Below are positions 16,353 through 25,833 of a stretch of DNA of 64,000 bases, piece by piece. The DNA lies in contig NZ_LMDF01000007.1 in assembly GCF_001425745.1 (NCBI RefSeq), forward strand, positions 186,899 through 250,898, given 5' to 3'. The notes beneath the pieces were generated by a model. That model did not search any database, was not told where the DNA came from, and saw only the letters and a program-made list of their open reading frames with translations. The DNA is from Caulobacter sp. Root343 (GTDB taxonomy: Bacteria > Pseudomonadota > Alphaproteobacteria > Caulobacterales > Caulobacteraceae). How positions within the stretch are numbered: the stretch's first letter is position 1; every line of letters begins with the position of its first letter. Both the position numbers and the translations under genes were made by a program.

Positions 16353-19226
16353 ATGAAGAAGAAGCAACTGCTGCTGACGACGATTCTGGCCTTGGGAATG
16401 GGCGGCGCCGCGACGGCGTCTTGGGCCCAGGACGCGGCCTCGGCCCGCGACACCGCCAAGGCGAGCGACACGCGGAACGACGCGGCGAACGACACCATCG
16501 AGGAAGTGGTCGTCACCGGATTCCGGTCCTCGCTGCAAAAATCGCTAGGCCTGAAGAAGGAAGCGATCGGCGTCCGGGACTCGATCGTGGCCGAGGACAT
16601 CGGCAAGTTCCCCGAGGCCAACGTCGCCGAGGCGCTGCAGCGCATCCCCGGCGTCTATCTGGGCCGCGACGGCGCGTCCAACGAAGGCCAGCGGATCTCG
16701 ATCCGCGGCCTGGGCTCGGACTACAACGTCACGACCATCAATGGCGCGCCGGTTCGGACGACGTCATCCAGCAACGTCGGCGGCTCGTCGCGCGACTTCA
16801 ACTACGACGTCTTCGCCTCGGAACTGTTCGGGCGGGTGGACTTCTACAAGACGCCGCTGGCTGAACTGGAAGAAGGCGGGATCGGCGGCGTCGTCGACCT
16901 GCAGACGCCGCGTCCGTTCGACCATCCGGGCCGCGCCATCCGCTATCAGGTGGTGGGGTCGTATAACGACAAGTCCAAGCACCTGGATCCGGCCGGCTTC
17001 GCCCTGATCTCCAACACCTGGGGCAATTTCGGCGCCCTGCTGGCCGTGGCCCATTCCAAGAGCGTCAACAACCGCTCGGGCTTCGAGGCCACCGGCGGCT
17101 ACAACAGTCACGCCCTGGGCAGCCTGTCGCCAAACAAGGGGCCGTTCGCGGTCACGCTGGACTTCGCCGATCCGCGCTACAATCCCGGCAGCCTGACCCG
17201 GGCCCAGATCGAGAACGGCTATCTGCCGCGCTTCTATCGCTACTACGGCGGCGAGAACACCCGTGAGCGCACCGGCGCCGTCGGGTCGCTGCAGTATCAG
17301 AACGACAAGTTCAACATCAGCGTCGACGGCCTCTATTCGAAGCTGACGGATTCGCTGGACGAATACACCTTCGGCCTGCCGATCCGGAACTCGAAGACCA
17401 CCAACACGGCCGCCCAGGCCGGCGCGCCGGGCCACAACGGCCTCGTGCCGATCAACGTCACCCTGGATCCGAAATCGAACCTGCTGGAAGGCACGTTCGG
17501 CAACACGTCCTATCTGGGCGAAAGCTACTTCTACAACGCCGAGACCAAGTTCAAGATGGTCTCGTTCAACGCCAACTATCAGCTGACCGACCGCCTGAAG
17601 CTGACGGCCCAGGGCAGCCTGAGCAAGAGCGACGCCTTCTTCACCGGCAACCGTCTGCTCACCAACCTGTACGGCGTGACGTCGACGATCGACTTCACCG
17701 ACGACCACGTCTATCCGGCCCTGTCGGCGCCGGGCGTCGACTTCACCAACCCGGCCAACTACCAGGACTTCGGCGTCGGCTTCGACTGGCGCCGCGAGGT
17801 CGACAAGGAAAAGACGGCCAAGTTCATCGCCGACTACGACTACGGCCTGTTTGGCGTGGAAGGTCACCTGAAGGGCGGCCTGGCCTACGTCTCGACGAAA
17901 AAGAACACGACCAAGCGCAACGCAACGGCCGCGGGCACCGCCAAGCTGAACTCGGTCGGAACGGCCGGCCTGCGCGCGGCCATGCTGCACGACGTGCCGA
18001 TCGACCACCTGGTGATCGGATCGGGCTATCCGCAGGCCTGGGCGACCTTCGACCGCGCCTACATGATGAGCACGTTCGACCCGATCAACACGGCCAAGGC
18101 CACGTCGCCCGACTTCAACGCCAGCTTCGGCGCCGAGGAAGAGATCAAGACGGCGTTCGTCCAGACCGACCTCAAGGGCCAGGTCTTCGACCGCACCCTG
18201 CGCGTCAATGTCGGGGTGCGCTATTCCGAGACCAACACCGACATCGACAACTACCTGCGCAAGACCGACGGCGCGGTGACGACCTATGTGCCCAACAAGG
18301 CCGACGGCTCGTACAAGAACACCCTGCCGTCGGCCAGCTTCGCCTACGACCTGACCGACAAGCTCACCTGGCGTGGGTCGTGGGGCAAGACGATCACCCG
18401 CGCCTCGCTGTCGATCATCGCCGGCAACACGGTCATCCCCAACATCTACGACACGCGCGCGACGTCGGGGAATCCGGACCTGCTGCCCCAGATCTCGACC
18501 AACTATGACACCGGCGTGGAGTGGTACTTCGGGCGCGGCGGCATTCTCAGCGCCGGCTTCTTCAAGAAGGAGCTGAAGGACACCACGGTCTCGACGACGA
18601 CCACCGTGCCCTTCTCGTCCTTGGGCCTGCCGGACACCGCGCTTGGGCCGATCTTCCAGAATCCGGCGACCGGCAAGGTCGATCCGAACCTGCCGATCAC
18701 CCTGGCGACCTACTATAACCAGGGCACGATCAAGCTGGACGGCTACGAGTTGGCCTACCAACAGTCGTTCGACTTCCTGCCGGGAATCTGGAGCGGCCTG
18801 GGCGCCCTGGCCAGCTTCACCCATGTCAACACGTCGGGCTACGACTACACCACCACCGGCGGCAAGATCATCAACGTCAACACGGTGCCGAAATATTCGT
18901 ACAGCCTGACCGGCTATTACGAGAAGGGGCCGTTCGGTCTTCGCCTGTCCTACAACTACAAGGCCAAGAACATCATCGAGACCACCAACAACGGCTCGGA
19001 CCTGCAACGCTGGCACGCCGGCTCCGGGTTCCTCGATGGCAACGTGACCTACAAGATCAACGACAGCATCGAAGTGCGCCTCGACGCGCTGAACCTGACC
19101 AACGCCCTGACGTGGGACTACTTCGACGACGTGAGCGGTCGCTATGGCGACGGCCGCAAGTCGCGGATGGACTACGCCAAGTTCAATGGGCGGACGATCA
19201 AGTTCGGCGTGCGCGGCAAGTTCTAG
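16353..19226 (+). CDS. TonB-dependent outer-membrane receptor, carbohydrate type
   Basis: The 957-aa protein has a signal peptide (about 1-26, ending SWAQ), a short linker, a TonB-box-like EEVVVTG, a plug domain (VAEALQRIPGVYLGRDG, RISIRGLGSDYNVTTINGAPV) and a long beta-barrel ending in an aromatic-rich strand (IKFGVRGKF) with terminal Phe. The size and the FRSSLQKSLGLKK segment match the large receptors that caulobacters and xanthomonads use for plant oligosaccharides. Its location beside pectin genes and an IclR regulator suggests uptake of oligogalacturonides or rhamnogalacturonan pieces. The substrate is inferred from context. Confidence 0.92.
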   Translation: MKKKQLLLTTILALGMGGAATASWAQDAASARDTAKASDTRNDAANDTIEEVVVTGFRSSLQKSLGLKKEAIGVRDSIVAEDIGKFPEANVAEALQRIPGVYLGRDGASNEGQRISIRGLGSDYNVTTINGAPVRTTSSSNVGGSSRDFNYDVFASELFGRVDFYKTPLAELEEGGIGGVVDLQTPRPFDHPGRAIRYQVVGSYNDKSKHLDPAGFALISNTWGNFGALLAVAHSKSVNNRSGFEATGGYNSHALGSLSPNKGPFAVTLDFADPRYNPGSLTRAQIENGYLPRFYRYYGGENTRERTGAVGSLQYQNDKFNISVDGLYSKLTDSLDEYTFGLPIRNSKTTNTAAQAGAPGHNGLVPINVTLDPKSNLLEGTFGNTSYLGESYFYNAETKFKMVSFNANYQLTDRLKLTAQGSLSKSDAFFTGNRLLTNLYGVTSTIDFTDDHVYPALSAPGVDFTNPANYQDFGVGFDWRREVDKEKTAKFIADYDYGLFGVEGHLKGGLAYVSTKKNTTKRNATAAGTAKLNSVGTAGLRAAMLHDVPIDHLVIGSGYPQAWATFDRAYMMSTFDPINTAKATSPDFNASFGAEEEIKTAFVQTDLKGQVFDRTLRVNVGVRYSETNTDIDNYLRKTDGAVTTYVPNKADGSYKNTLPSASFAYDLTDKLTWRGSWGKTITRASLSIIAGNTVIPNIYDTRATSGNPDLLPQISTNYDTGVEWYFGRGGILSAGFFKKELKDTTVSTTTTVPFSSLGLPDTALGPIFQNPATGKVDPNLPITLATYYNQGTIKLDGYELAYQQSFDFLPGIWSGLGALASFTHVNTSGYDYTTTGGKIINVNTVPKYSYSLTGYYEKGPFGLRLSYNYKAKNIIETTNNGSDLQRWHAGSGFLDGNVTYKINDSIEVRLDALNLTNALTWDYFDDVSGRYGDGRKSRMDYAKFNGRTIKFGVRGKF

Positions 19227-19233
19227 GACCGCT

Positions 19234-19309
19234 GGAGGGAAGGCTGACGCCTTCCCTCCGTTCGCGAATCCAGCGCCGGTGGGGTCATGCCTCGCCGGCG
19301 TTTTCTTTC
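19234..19309 (+). terminator. Double hairpin terminator after the TonB receptor
   Basis: A perfect 10-bp hairpin, GGAGGGAAGG / CCTTCCCTCC (19234-19259), is followed by a second, CGCCGG (19274-19279) / CCGGCG (19295-19300), that runs directly into TTTTCTTTC. The second has the form of a Rho-independent terminator for the receptor transcript. Confidence 0.7.
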
Positions 19310-19375
19310 GACTCTAGCGGACCGCGTTTCGGCGTCTATGGTGCGCACGCCCACCGCTTGGAGCGACGAACCGAC

Positions 19376-20167
19376 ATGAAATCGAAGAGCGTGATGCGCG
19401 CGTCCGCGCTGCTTGGCCTTAGCGGACTGCTGGTCGGGTCGCTGGCCCTGGCCCAGACCAAGCCTGAAGAGACCGAGGTCTGGAAGCCGACGCCGTCGGT
19501 GGTCACGCCGGCGCGGGAGGCGGGCGGCGCGCCCTCGGACGCCTTGGTGCTGTTCGACGGTCACAACCTCGATCAGTGGGTCTCCACCAACGACAAGTCG
19601 CCGGCCGGCTGGACCGTCGCCGGCGGCGTGGTGACCGTCGACAAGACGCGCGGCAACATCGAGACCAAGCGCGCCTTCCGTGACTATCAGCTGCACCTGG
19701 AATGGCGCATTCCGGCGGACATCACGGGCGCGGGCCAGGCGCGCGGCAACAGCGGCGTCTTCCTGGCCTCCACCGGTCCTGGCGATCACGGCTACGAGGT
19801 GCAGATTGTCGACTCGTACGAGAACGCGACCTACGTGAACGGCCAGGCGGCCAGCGTCTACAAGCAGCATCCGCCGCTGGCCAACGCCAGCCGCAAGCCC
19901 GGCGAGTGGCAGGCCTACGACATCGTCTGGCGGGCTCCGGTGTTCGGCGCCGACGGCGCGATCGCCAGACCCGCGACGGTGACCGTGCTGCACAATGGCG
20001 TGCTGGTGCAGGACAACGCGACCGTGGCCGGCGAGACCGTCTATATCGGCAAGCCCGCCTACAAGGCCCACGGGGCGGCGCCGATCAAGCTGCAGGCCCA
20101 TGGCGATCCCAGCGCGCCGATCAGCTTCCGCAACATCTGGGTCCGCGAGATCCCGCCGCGCCCCTAG
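19376..20167 (+). CDS. DUF1080 (3-keto-glycoside hydrolase-like) exported protein
   Basis: The 263-aa protein has a signal peptide (about 1-26, ending LALAQ) and a DUF1080 / 3-keto-disaccharide hydrolase domain: ALVLFDGHNLDQWVS, RDYQLHLEWRIP, GNSGVFLAS, YEVQIVDSYEN and a closing PISFRNIWVREI. These are standard landmarks of the jelly-roll family. Members cleave 3-keto-glycosides made by periplasmic GMC dehydrogenases; such a dehydrogenase is encoded at 27.3 kb. ATG at 19376 was chosen because the signal peptide starts there; the frame is open upstream without similarity. Hydrolase function is inferred from the family. Confidence 0.85.
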   Translation: MKSKSVMRASALLGLSGLLVGSLALAQTKPEETEVWKPTPSVVTPAREAGGAPSDALVLFDGHNLDQWVSTNDKSPAGWTVAGGVVTVDKTRGNIETKRAFRDYQLHLEWRIPADITGAGQARGNSGVFLASTGPGDHGYEVQIVDSYENATYVNGQAASVYKQHPPLANASRKPGEWQAYDIVWRAPVFGADGAIARPATVTVLHNGVLVQDNATVAGETVYIGKPAYKAHGAAPIKLQAHGDPSAPISFRNIWVREIPPRP

Positions 20168-20168
20168 T

Positions 20169-21176
20169 CTAGACCGGCGGCGGGCCCGTGCTCGCCCGGA
20201 CGACCAGCCGGTGGGGCAGGGTGACGTTCTGCAGGGCGCTGGCGCGGTCGGCCAGGATGTCGAGCAACAGCCGCACGACCTCGTGGCCGATCTGCTCCAT
20301 GGGCTGGCTGACCGTGGTCAGTTTCGGCTCCAGGTACTGGGCGAAGCGGATGTCGTCGAACCCGACCAGCGACACGTCGTCCGGGCAGCGCAGGCCGCGT
20401 TGCCGGATCGCCTCCAGCGCGCCCATGGCCATCTCGTCGCTGAAGCAGAAGATCGCCGTCGGCCGGCCCGGCTCGTCCAGCAGCTCACCGGCCTGGCGTA
20501 CACCAGACTCGATGGAGAAGTCGCCGACGGCGATGCGCAGGGCGCTGGTCCGGCCGTGGCGCTGGGCCGCCGAGAGCACGCCAGCCAGGCGGTCGCTGCT
20601 GATCGGGCTGGCCAGCGGTCCGGTCACCACCCCGACCCGGGTGTGGCCCAGGCCGTAGAGATACTCCACCACCTCGGCGGCAGCGCCCTCGTTGTCGATA
20701 TGGGCGCTGGACACCGCCAGGCCCGGGCGGAACTCGCAGCCGTTGACGATCGGCGTGCGCGCGCCCTTGGCGGCGACCATCTCGGCCAGCACATCGGGCA
20801 GGCGGTGGCCCAGGAAGATGAGGCCGTCGGCCTCCTTGCGGCGGAACATCGCCGCGTACTGCTCCTCGCGCGCCTCCTCGTGGCGGGTGTCGCCCAGAAG
20901 CACGGAGTAACCAGCCGCCAAGGCGGCTTCCTCGACGCCGCGGATCACCTGCGAGAAGAACGGGTTGGAGATGTCCGGCACGGTGACGAGAATCTTCTCG
21001 GTCCGCAGGGTGCGCAGGCTCTTGGCCGCGAAGTTCGGCTCGTAGCCGAGGCGGGTGACGGACTCCATCACCTTCAGCCGGGTCGGCTCCAGCACGAGTT
21101 CGGGCGCGCTGAACACCCGCGAAACCGTCGCGGTCGAGACACCGGCGTCGCGCGCAACATCTTGAATGGTGGCCAT
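20169..21176 (-). CDS. LacI-family transcriptional regulator
   Basis: The 335-aa protein begins with MATIQDVARDAGVSTATVSR, the LacI helix-turn-helix, followed by the hinge and a periplasmic-binding-protein-like ligand domain (NPFFSQVIRGVEEAALAAGY, FCFSDEMAMGALEAI, DVSLVGFDD). The ATG at 21176 is preferred to one 36 bases upstream because LacI proteins start just before the HTH. It is divergent from the MFS permease and the isomerase/oxidoreductase operon; an operator-like palindrome lies between them at 21269. It converges with the DUF1080 gene, one base apart. The ligand is presumably a sugar from the 3-keto-glycoside pathway. Confidence 0.92.
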   Translation of the reverse strand: MATIQDVARDAGVSTATVSRVFSAPELVLEPTRLKVMESVTRLGYEPNFAAKSLRTLRTEKILVTVPDISNPFFSQVIRGVEEAALAAGYSVLLGDTRHEEAREEQYAAMFRRKEADGLIFLGHRLPDVLAEMVAAKGARTPIVNGCEFRPGLAVSSAHIDNEGAAAEVVEYLYGLGHTRVGVVTGPLASPISSDRLAGVLSAAQRHGRTSALRIAVGDFSIESGVRQAGELLDEPGRPTAIFCFSDEMAMGALEAIRQRGLRCPDDVSLVGFDDIRFAQYLEPKLTTVSQPMEQIGHEVVRLLLDILADRASALQNVTLPHRLVVRASTGPPPV

Positions 21177-21268
21177 TGGCGCGACACTGGCGACATGCCG
21201 CCGGCTTTGCAAGGCGCAGCTCGCCGGTCCCGAGCGACGTTACCCGGTTGCCGGTTTGATGGACCCCT

Positions 21269-21289
21269 GTTATCGATGATTTCGATTAC
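21269..21289. promoter_or_regulatory. Candidate LacI-family operator
   Basis: GTTATCGA (21269-21276), TGATT, TCGATTAC (21282-21289) form an 8-5-8 inverted repeat with one mismatch. It is centred in the 179-base divergent gap between the LacI regulator and the MFS gene, the expected place for an operator controlling both. Binding is inferred. Confidence 0.5.
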
Positions 21290-21355
21290 ATCGGAGCGGA
21301 TGCGGTCCAAAAGGGCCGAAACATCCGTCCAAGCTGGTCGGGGAGGGCCAGGACC

Positions 21356-22618
21356 ATGAAGACGAGCTTCCGGCTCTTTCTGATGATGGTGCTCCAGTTG
21401 GCGATCTGGGGCGCCTGGGCGCCCAAGATCTTCCCCTATATGGGCATGCTGGGTTTCGCGCCGTGGCAGCAGTCGCTGGTCGGCAGCGCCTGGGGCGTGG
21501 CCGCCCTGGTCGGGATCTTCTTCTCCAACCAGTTCGCCGACCGCAACTTCTCCGCCGAGAGGTTCCTGGCCATCAGTCACCTGATCGGCGGCCTGGCCCT
21601 GGTCGGTACGGCGCTGTCGACCAGCTTCTGGCCGTTCTTCGCCTGTTACCTGATCTTCAGCCTGGTCTATGTGCCGACTCTGTCGGTGACCAACTCGATC
21701 GCCTTCGCCAACCTGCGCGACCCGGCCGGCGAGTTCGGCGCGGTGCGCATGGGCGGCACGGTCGGCTGGGTGCTGGTCAGCTGGCCCTTCGTGTTCCTGC
21801 TGGGCGCCCACGCCGGGGCTGAACAGGTGCGATGGATCTTCCTGGTCGCGGCGATCATCTCGTTCGCCTTCGCGGCCTACGCCCTGACGCTGCCGCATAC
21901 GCCGCCGCGCAAGGACGTGGCCGGGATCGACAAGTTGGCCTGGCGGCGCGCCTTCAAGCTGCTGGGCGCGCCGTTCGTGCTGGTGCTGTTCGTCGTCACC
22001 TTCATCGATTCCGTGATCCATAACGGCTACTTCGTCATGGCGGACGCCTTCCTGACCAATCGGGTCGGGATCGCCGGCAATCTCAGCATGGTGGTGCTGA
22101 GCCTAGGTCAGGTGGCCGAGATCCTGACCATGTTCCTGCTGGGGCGCGTGCTGGCCAAGCTGGGCTGGAAGGTCACCATGATCATCGGCGTCCTGGGCCA
22201 CGCCGCGCGCTTCGCGGTGTTCGCCTTCTTCGCCGACAGCATTCCGGTGATCGTGGCCGTGCAGCTGCTGCACGGGATCTGCTACGCCTTCTTCTTCGCC
22301 ACGGTGTACATCTTCGTGGACGCGGTCTTCCCCAAGGACGTCCGCTCCAGCGCCCAGGGCCTGTTCAACCTGCTGATCCTGGGCGTCGGCAACGTGGCGG
22401 CCAGCTTCCTGTTCCCCACCCTGGTCGGCCGCCTGAGCCACACCGGGGCCGATGGCGCCGCGGTGGTCGACTATACGAGCCTGTTCATGGTTCCGACCGG
22501 CCTGGCGTTGGCGGCCGTCTGCCTGCTGGCCCTGTTCTTCAAGCCGCCGACCCGCGGACCGGTCGCCGAGGTCGATGAAGCCCCGCCCGCCGCGGCGATC
22601 ACCCCGGTCCAGCTCTAG
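21356..22618 (+). CDS. MFS permease, nucleoside:H+ symporter-like family
   Basis: The 420-aa protein has about 12 predicted membrane helices. The opening RLFLMMVLQLAIWGAWAPKIFPYM and GFAPWQQSLVGSAWGVAALVG match the NHS (NupG/XapB-like) subgroup of the major facilitator superfamily, which in sugar-catabolic loci of this kind often carries glycosides or keto-sugars. It is the first gene of an operon running to about 25.8 kb and is divergent from a LacI regulator. Import of a pathway intermediate is inferred; the substrate is unknown. Confidence 0.85.
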   Translation: MKTSFRLFLMMVLQLAIWGAWAPKIFPYMGMLGFAPWQQSLVGSAWGVAALVGIFFSNQFADRNFSAERFLAISHLIGGLALVGTALSTSFWPFFACYLIFSLVYVPTLSVTNSIAFANLRDPAGEFGAVRMGGTVGWVLVSWPFVFLLGAHAGAEQVRWIFLVAAIISFAFAAYALTLPHTPPRKDVAGIDKLAWRRAFKLLGAPFVLVLFVVTFIDSVIHNGYFVMADAFLTNRVGIAGNLSMVVLSLGQVAEILTMFLLGRVLAKLGWKVTMIIGVLGHAARFAVFAFFADSIPVIVAVQLLHGICYAFFFATVYIFVDAVFPKDVRSSAQGLFNLLILGVGNVAASFLFPTLVGRLSHTGADGAAVVDYTSLFMVPTGLALAAVCLLALFFKPPTRGPVAEVDEAPPAAAITPVQL

Positions 22619-22640
22619 TCCTCAGAAAAGGATAGCCCTC

Positions 22641-23606
22641 GTGCGCGCAAACGCTTCCGCCACCGGCCTCGATCTCTCCCGCCGCGGCCTCCTCGCCGCC
22701 GGCGCGGCCACGCTCGGCGCGGCCTGGACCACCGCCGCCGCCGCGGCGGAGGCGCCGTTCTTCCAGCGCCACAAGCTGCCGGTCGGCATCCAGCTCTACA
22801 CCCTGGGTCCGGACCTGCAGAAGGACCTGGACGCTCAACTCGCGACGGTCGCCAAGATCGGCTTCAAGTCGGTGGAGCTGGCCGGCTATCTGGGCCGCAC
22901 GCCGGCCGAGCTGCGCGCCGCCTTCGACAAGGCGGGCCTGGTCTGCCCCAGCGCCCACATCTCGCCCAAGGGCGCCAGCGGCCCCAGCTTCAGCGGCGAC
23001 CTGGCCAAGCTGGCCGACGACCTGCACGTGATCGGGGTGAAGGCGGCGATCATGCCGATCCTCTACATCCCCGACCGCCTGGGCGGCGATCTGCGCTCGG
23101 CCGGCGCGCAGATGACGGCCGACGACTGGAAATGGAACGCCGATTTCCTGAACGAGAAGGCCGCCGTCCTGAAGAAGGCCGGCATCGTCACCGGCTATCA
23201 CAACCACAATTTCGAGTTCGCTCCGCTCCAAGACGCCAAGATGGGCGAAACGACCGGCATGGAGATCCTGCTGAAGGGCACGGACCCGAACCTCGTCACC
23301 TTCGAAATGGACGTCGGCTGGGTCACGGCGGCCGGCAAGGATCCGTTCGCCCTGCTGAAGGCGCATCCGCACCGCTTCACCCAGATGCACGTCAAGGACA
23401 TCAAGGCCAGCACCAAGCCCAACTTCGTCCTCCAGCAGGATCCGACCGAGGTCGGCGCCGGCATGATCCCGTGGACCAAGCTGCTGCCCGCCGCCTACGC
23501 CGCCGGAGTCCGGGGCTTCTATGTCGAGCAGGAGCCGCCGTTCGCCCATAGTCGGCTGGAATCGGCCAAGATCAGCTTCGACTACCTGGCGAAAGTGACG
23601 GCCTGA
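22641..23606 (+). CDS. TIM-barrel sugar isomerase/epimerase-like protein with Tat signal
   Basis: The 321-aa protein starts at GTG 22641 (AAAAGGA ribosome site about ten bases upstream). The N-terminus has a twin-arginine signal (SRRGLLAAG) and an Ala-rich h-region, so it is exported folded. The rest is an AP-endonuclease-2 / xylose-isomerase-like barrel: GIQLYTLG, TGYHNHNFEF, FEMDVGWVTAAG, QMHVKDIK, with metal-binding His/Glu/Asp positions. Exported proteins of this kind occur with GMC dehydrogenases in 3-keto-glycoside loci. Its stop overlaps the next ATG by one base. Confidence 0.85.
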   Translation: MRANASATGLDLSRRGLLAAGAATLGAAWTTAAAAAEAPFFQRHKLPVGIQLYTLGPDLQKDLDAQLATVAKIGFKSVELAGYLGRTPAELRAAFDKAGLVCPSAHISPKGASGPSFSGDLAKLADDLHVIGVKAAIMPILYIPDRLGGDLRSAGAQMTADDWKWNADFLNEKAAVLKKAGIVTGYHNHNFEFAPLQDAKMGETTGMEILLKGTDPNLVTFEMDVGWVTAAGKDPFALLKAHPHRFTQMHVKDIKASTKPNFVLQQDPTEVGAGMIPWTKLLPAAYAAGVRGFYVEQEPPFAHSRLESAKISFDYLAKVTA

Positions 23607-24748
23607 TGAGCGGACGGGCGCCCCTGCGGCTGGCCATGGTCGGCGGCGGTCCCGGCTCGTTCATCGGGCCGGTGCATCGCATGGCCGCCGAGCTGGATGG
23701 CCGTATCCGGCTGACCGCCGGCGTGTTCAGCCGCGATCCCGAAAAGAGCGCGCGGGCCGCCGACGACTGGGGCGTGCCGCGCCATCGGGTCTATCCGGAC
23801 CATCACGCGATGATCGCGGCCGAAGGGGCGCGGGAAGACGGCGTCGATCTGGTCGCCGTGGTCACGCCCAACCACCTGCACTTCGACGTCTCGGCCGCCG
23901 CGCTGCGCGGCGGACTGCACGTGATCAGCGACAAGCCCGCGACCTTGAACCTGGCCCAGGCCAAGGAGTTGGCCGACATCGTCGCCGCGTCCGGCAAGCT
24001 CTACGGCCTGACCTACACCTATACCGGCTATCCGATGGTCCGCGAGGCGCGCGAGATCGTGGCGCGCGGCGATCTCGGCGCCGTGCGCAAGGTCGTCGTC
24101 GAATATTCGCAAGGCTGGCTGTCGCGACCGCTTGAGCGGGAAGGCAACAAGCAGGCCGACTGGCGCTCGGATCCGGCCCAGTCGGGCGTGGGCGGCTGCA
24201 TCGGCGACATCGGGGTCCACGCCTTCAACATCGCCGAGTTCATCACAGGAAACCGTGTCGAGCGGCTCTGCGCCGACGTCGCCACCGTGGTTCCTGGCCG
24301 GAACCTGGACGACGACTGCAACGTGCTGCTGCGGTTCGCGGGCGGCGCGCGCGGCGTGCTGATCGCCTCGCAGATCTCGGCGGGCGCGCGCAACGGCCTG
24401 AAGATCAGCGTCTATGGCGAGAAGGGCGGCCTGACCTGGTCGCATGAGCGCCATACGGAGCTGACGCTGGACTGGCTGGACGGCCCGTCCCAGGTGCTGC
24501 ACGCGGGCTCGGCCTATCTGGGCGCCGGCGCCCGGGCCGTGACGCGGATCCCGACCGGCCATCCGGAAGGCTTCATCGAGGCCTTCGCCAACATCTATCG
24601 CGACTTCGCCGACGCGATCCAAGGGCGCGGCGCGGGGCTCGTGCCCGACATCGTCGAGGGCGTGCGCGGCATGGCCTTCGTCGAGCGCGCCGTGGCCGCC
24701 AGCCGCGCCGACGCCGGCTGGGTGCTGCTTGAAGGAGAAGGGCGATGA
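23606..24748 (+). CDS. Gfo/Idh/MocA-family oxidoreductase
   Basis: The 380-aa protein has an N-terminal Rossmann fold (LAMVGGGPGSFIGPVHRMAA, about 7-26), a VVTPNHLHFDVSAAAL nucleotide-site segment, the family DKPATLNLAQAKEL motif (Lys at the catalytic EKP-type position) and GGCIGDIGVHAFNIAEF with the conserved His. It catalyses NAD(P)-linked oxidation or reduction of a sugar or keto-sugar, probably in the cytoplasm since no signal peptide is seen. It overlaps the flanking isomerase-like genes by one and four bases, so the three are translationally coupled. Reduction of a 3-keto-sugar is the likely role. Confidence 0.88.
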   Translation: MSGRAPLRLAMVGGGPGSFIGPVHRMAAELDGRIRLTAGVFSRDPEKSARAADDWGVPRHRVYPDHHAMIAAEGAREDGVDLVAVVTPNHLHFDVSAAALRGGLHVISDKPATLNLAQAKELADIVAASGKLYGLTYTYTGYPMVREAREIVARGDLGAVRKVVVEYSQGWLSRPLEREGNKQADWRSDPAQSGVGGCIGDIGVHAFNIAEFITGNRVERLCADVATVVPGRNLDDDCNVLLRFAGGARGVLIASQISAGARNGLKISVYGEKGGLTWSHERHTELTLDWLDGPSQVLHAGSAYLGAGARAVTRIPTGHPEGFIEAFANIYRDFADAIQGRGAGLVPDIVEGVRGMAFVERAVAASRADAGWVLLEGEGR

Positions 24749-25800
24749 AGACGCTCAAGGGACCCGGTATCTTCCTGGCCCAGTTCATCGGCGCCGAGCC
24801 GCCGTTCGACAGGCTGGAGACCATGGCCGCCTGGGTCGCCGACCTCGGCTACGTCGGCGTACAGATGCCGACCGGCGGCGCGGACTCGTTCTTCGACCTG
24901 GCGCGGGCCGCCGAAAGCCAGACCTATTGCGACGACATCGCCGGGCTGCTCGCCGGTCATGGCCTGCAGATCACCGAGTTGTCGACCCACCTGCAGGGCC
25001 AGCTGGTCGCCGTCCATCCGGCCTATGACGAGCTGTTCGACGGTTTCGCGCCGCCCGAGCTGCGCGGCAAGCCCAAGGAGCGCCAGGCCTGGGCGGTGGG
25101 GCAGCTGAAGGCCGCCGCCGTCGCCAGTCGCCGCCTGGGCCTGAACGCCCACGCCACCTTCTCGGGCGCCCTGGCCTGGCCGTACTTCTATCCCTGGCCG
25201 CAGCGACCCGCCGGCTTGGTCGAGGAAGCCTTCGCCGAGCTGGGCCGCCGCTGGAAGCCGATCCTGGACGTCTTCGACAAAGAGGGCGTCGACGTCTGCT
25301 ATGAGATCCATCCGGGCGAGGACCTGCACGACGGGGCGACGTTCGAGCGGTTCCTGGACGAGGTCGGCGGCCATCCGCGCGCCAACATCCTCTACGACCC
25401 CAGCCACTTCGTGCTGCAGCAGCTGGACTATCTCGGCTACATCGACCGCTATCACGAGCGGATCCGCGCCTTCCACGTGAAGGACGCCGAGTTCCGCCCG
25501 TCGGCCCGGTCCGGCGTCTACGGCGGCTACCAGGGCTGGGCCGAGCGGCCCGGCCGCTTCCGGTCGCTGGGCGATGGCCAGGTGGACTTCAAGGCGATCT
25601 TCTCGAAGCTGGCCCAGTACGACTATGCCGGCTGGGCGGTGCTGGAGTGGGAGTGCGCCTTGAAGCACCCCGAACAGGGCGCCCGCGAAGGCGCGCCGTT
25701 CATCCGCGACCATATCATCCAGGTGACGGACCGGGCGTTCGACGACTTCGCCGGCAGCGCGCCCGACGGCGACCGCAATCGGCGTCTATTGGGTCTCTAG
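24745..25800 (+). CDS. TIM-barrel sugar isomerase/epimerase-like protein, cytoplasmic
   Basis: The 351-aa protein starts four bases inside the previous gene (ATGA). It is an AP-endonuclease-2-fold isomerase: ITELSTHLQGQLV, CYEIHPGEDLHD, NILYDPSHFVLQQLDYLGYI, AFHVKDAEF and VLEWECAL supply the metal-ligand Glu, Asp, His and Glu. No signal peptide is present, in contrast to the paralogue at 22.6 kb. It probably acts on the product of the Gfo/Idh/MocA enzyme. The exact reaction is unknown. Confidence 0.87.
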   Translation: MKTLKGPGIFLAQFIGAEPPFDRLETMAAWVADLGYVGVQMPTGGADSFFDLARAAESQTYCDDIAGLLAGHGLQITELSTHLQGQLVAVHPAYDELFDGFAPPELRGKPKERQAWAVGQLKAAAVASRRLGLNAHATFSGALAWPYFYPWPQRPAGLVEEAFAELGRRWKPILDVFDKEGVDVCYEIHPGEDLHDGATFERFLDEVGGHPRANILYDPSHFVLQQLDYLGYIDRYHERIRAFHVKDAEFRPSARSGVYGGYQGWAERPGRFRSLGDGQVDFKAIFSKLAQYDYAGWAVLEWECALKHPEQGAREGAPFIRDHIIQVTDRAFDDFAGSAPDGDRNRRLLGL

Positions 25801-25833
25801 AGTCGCCGCCAAACCCCTGACGGAGTTCCTTTT

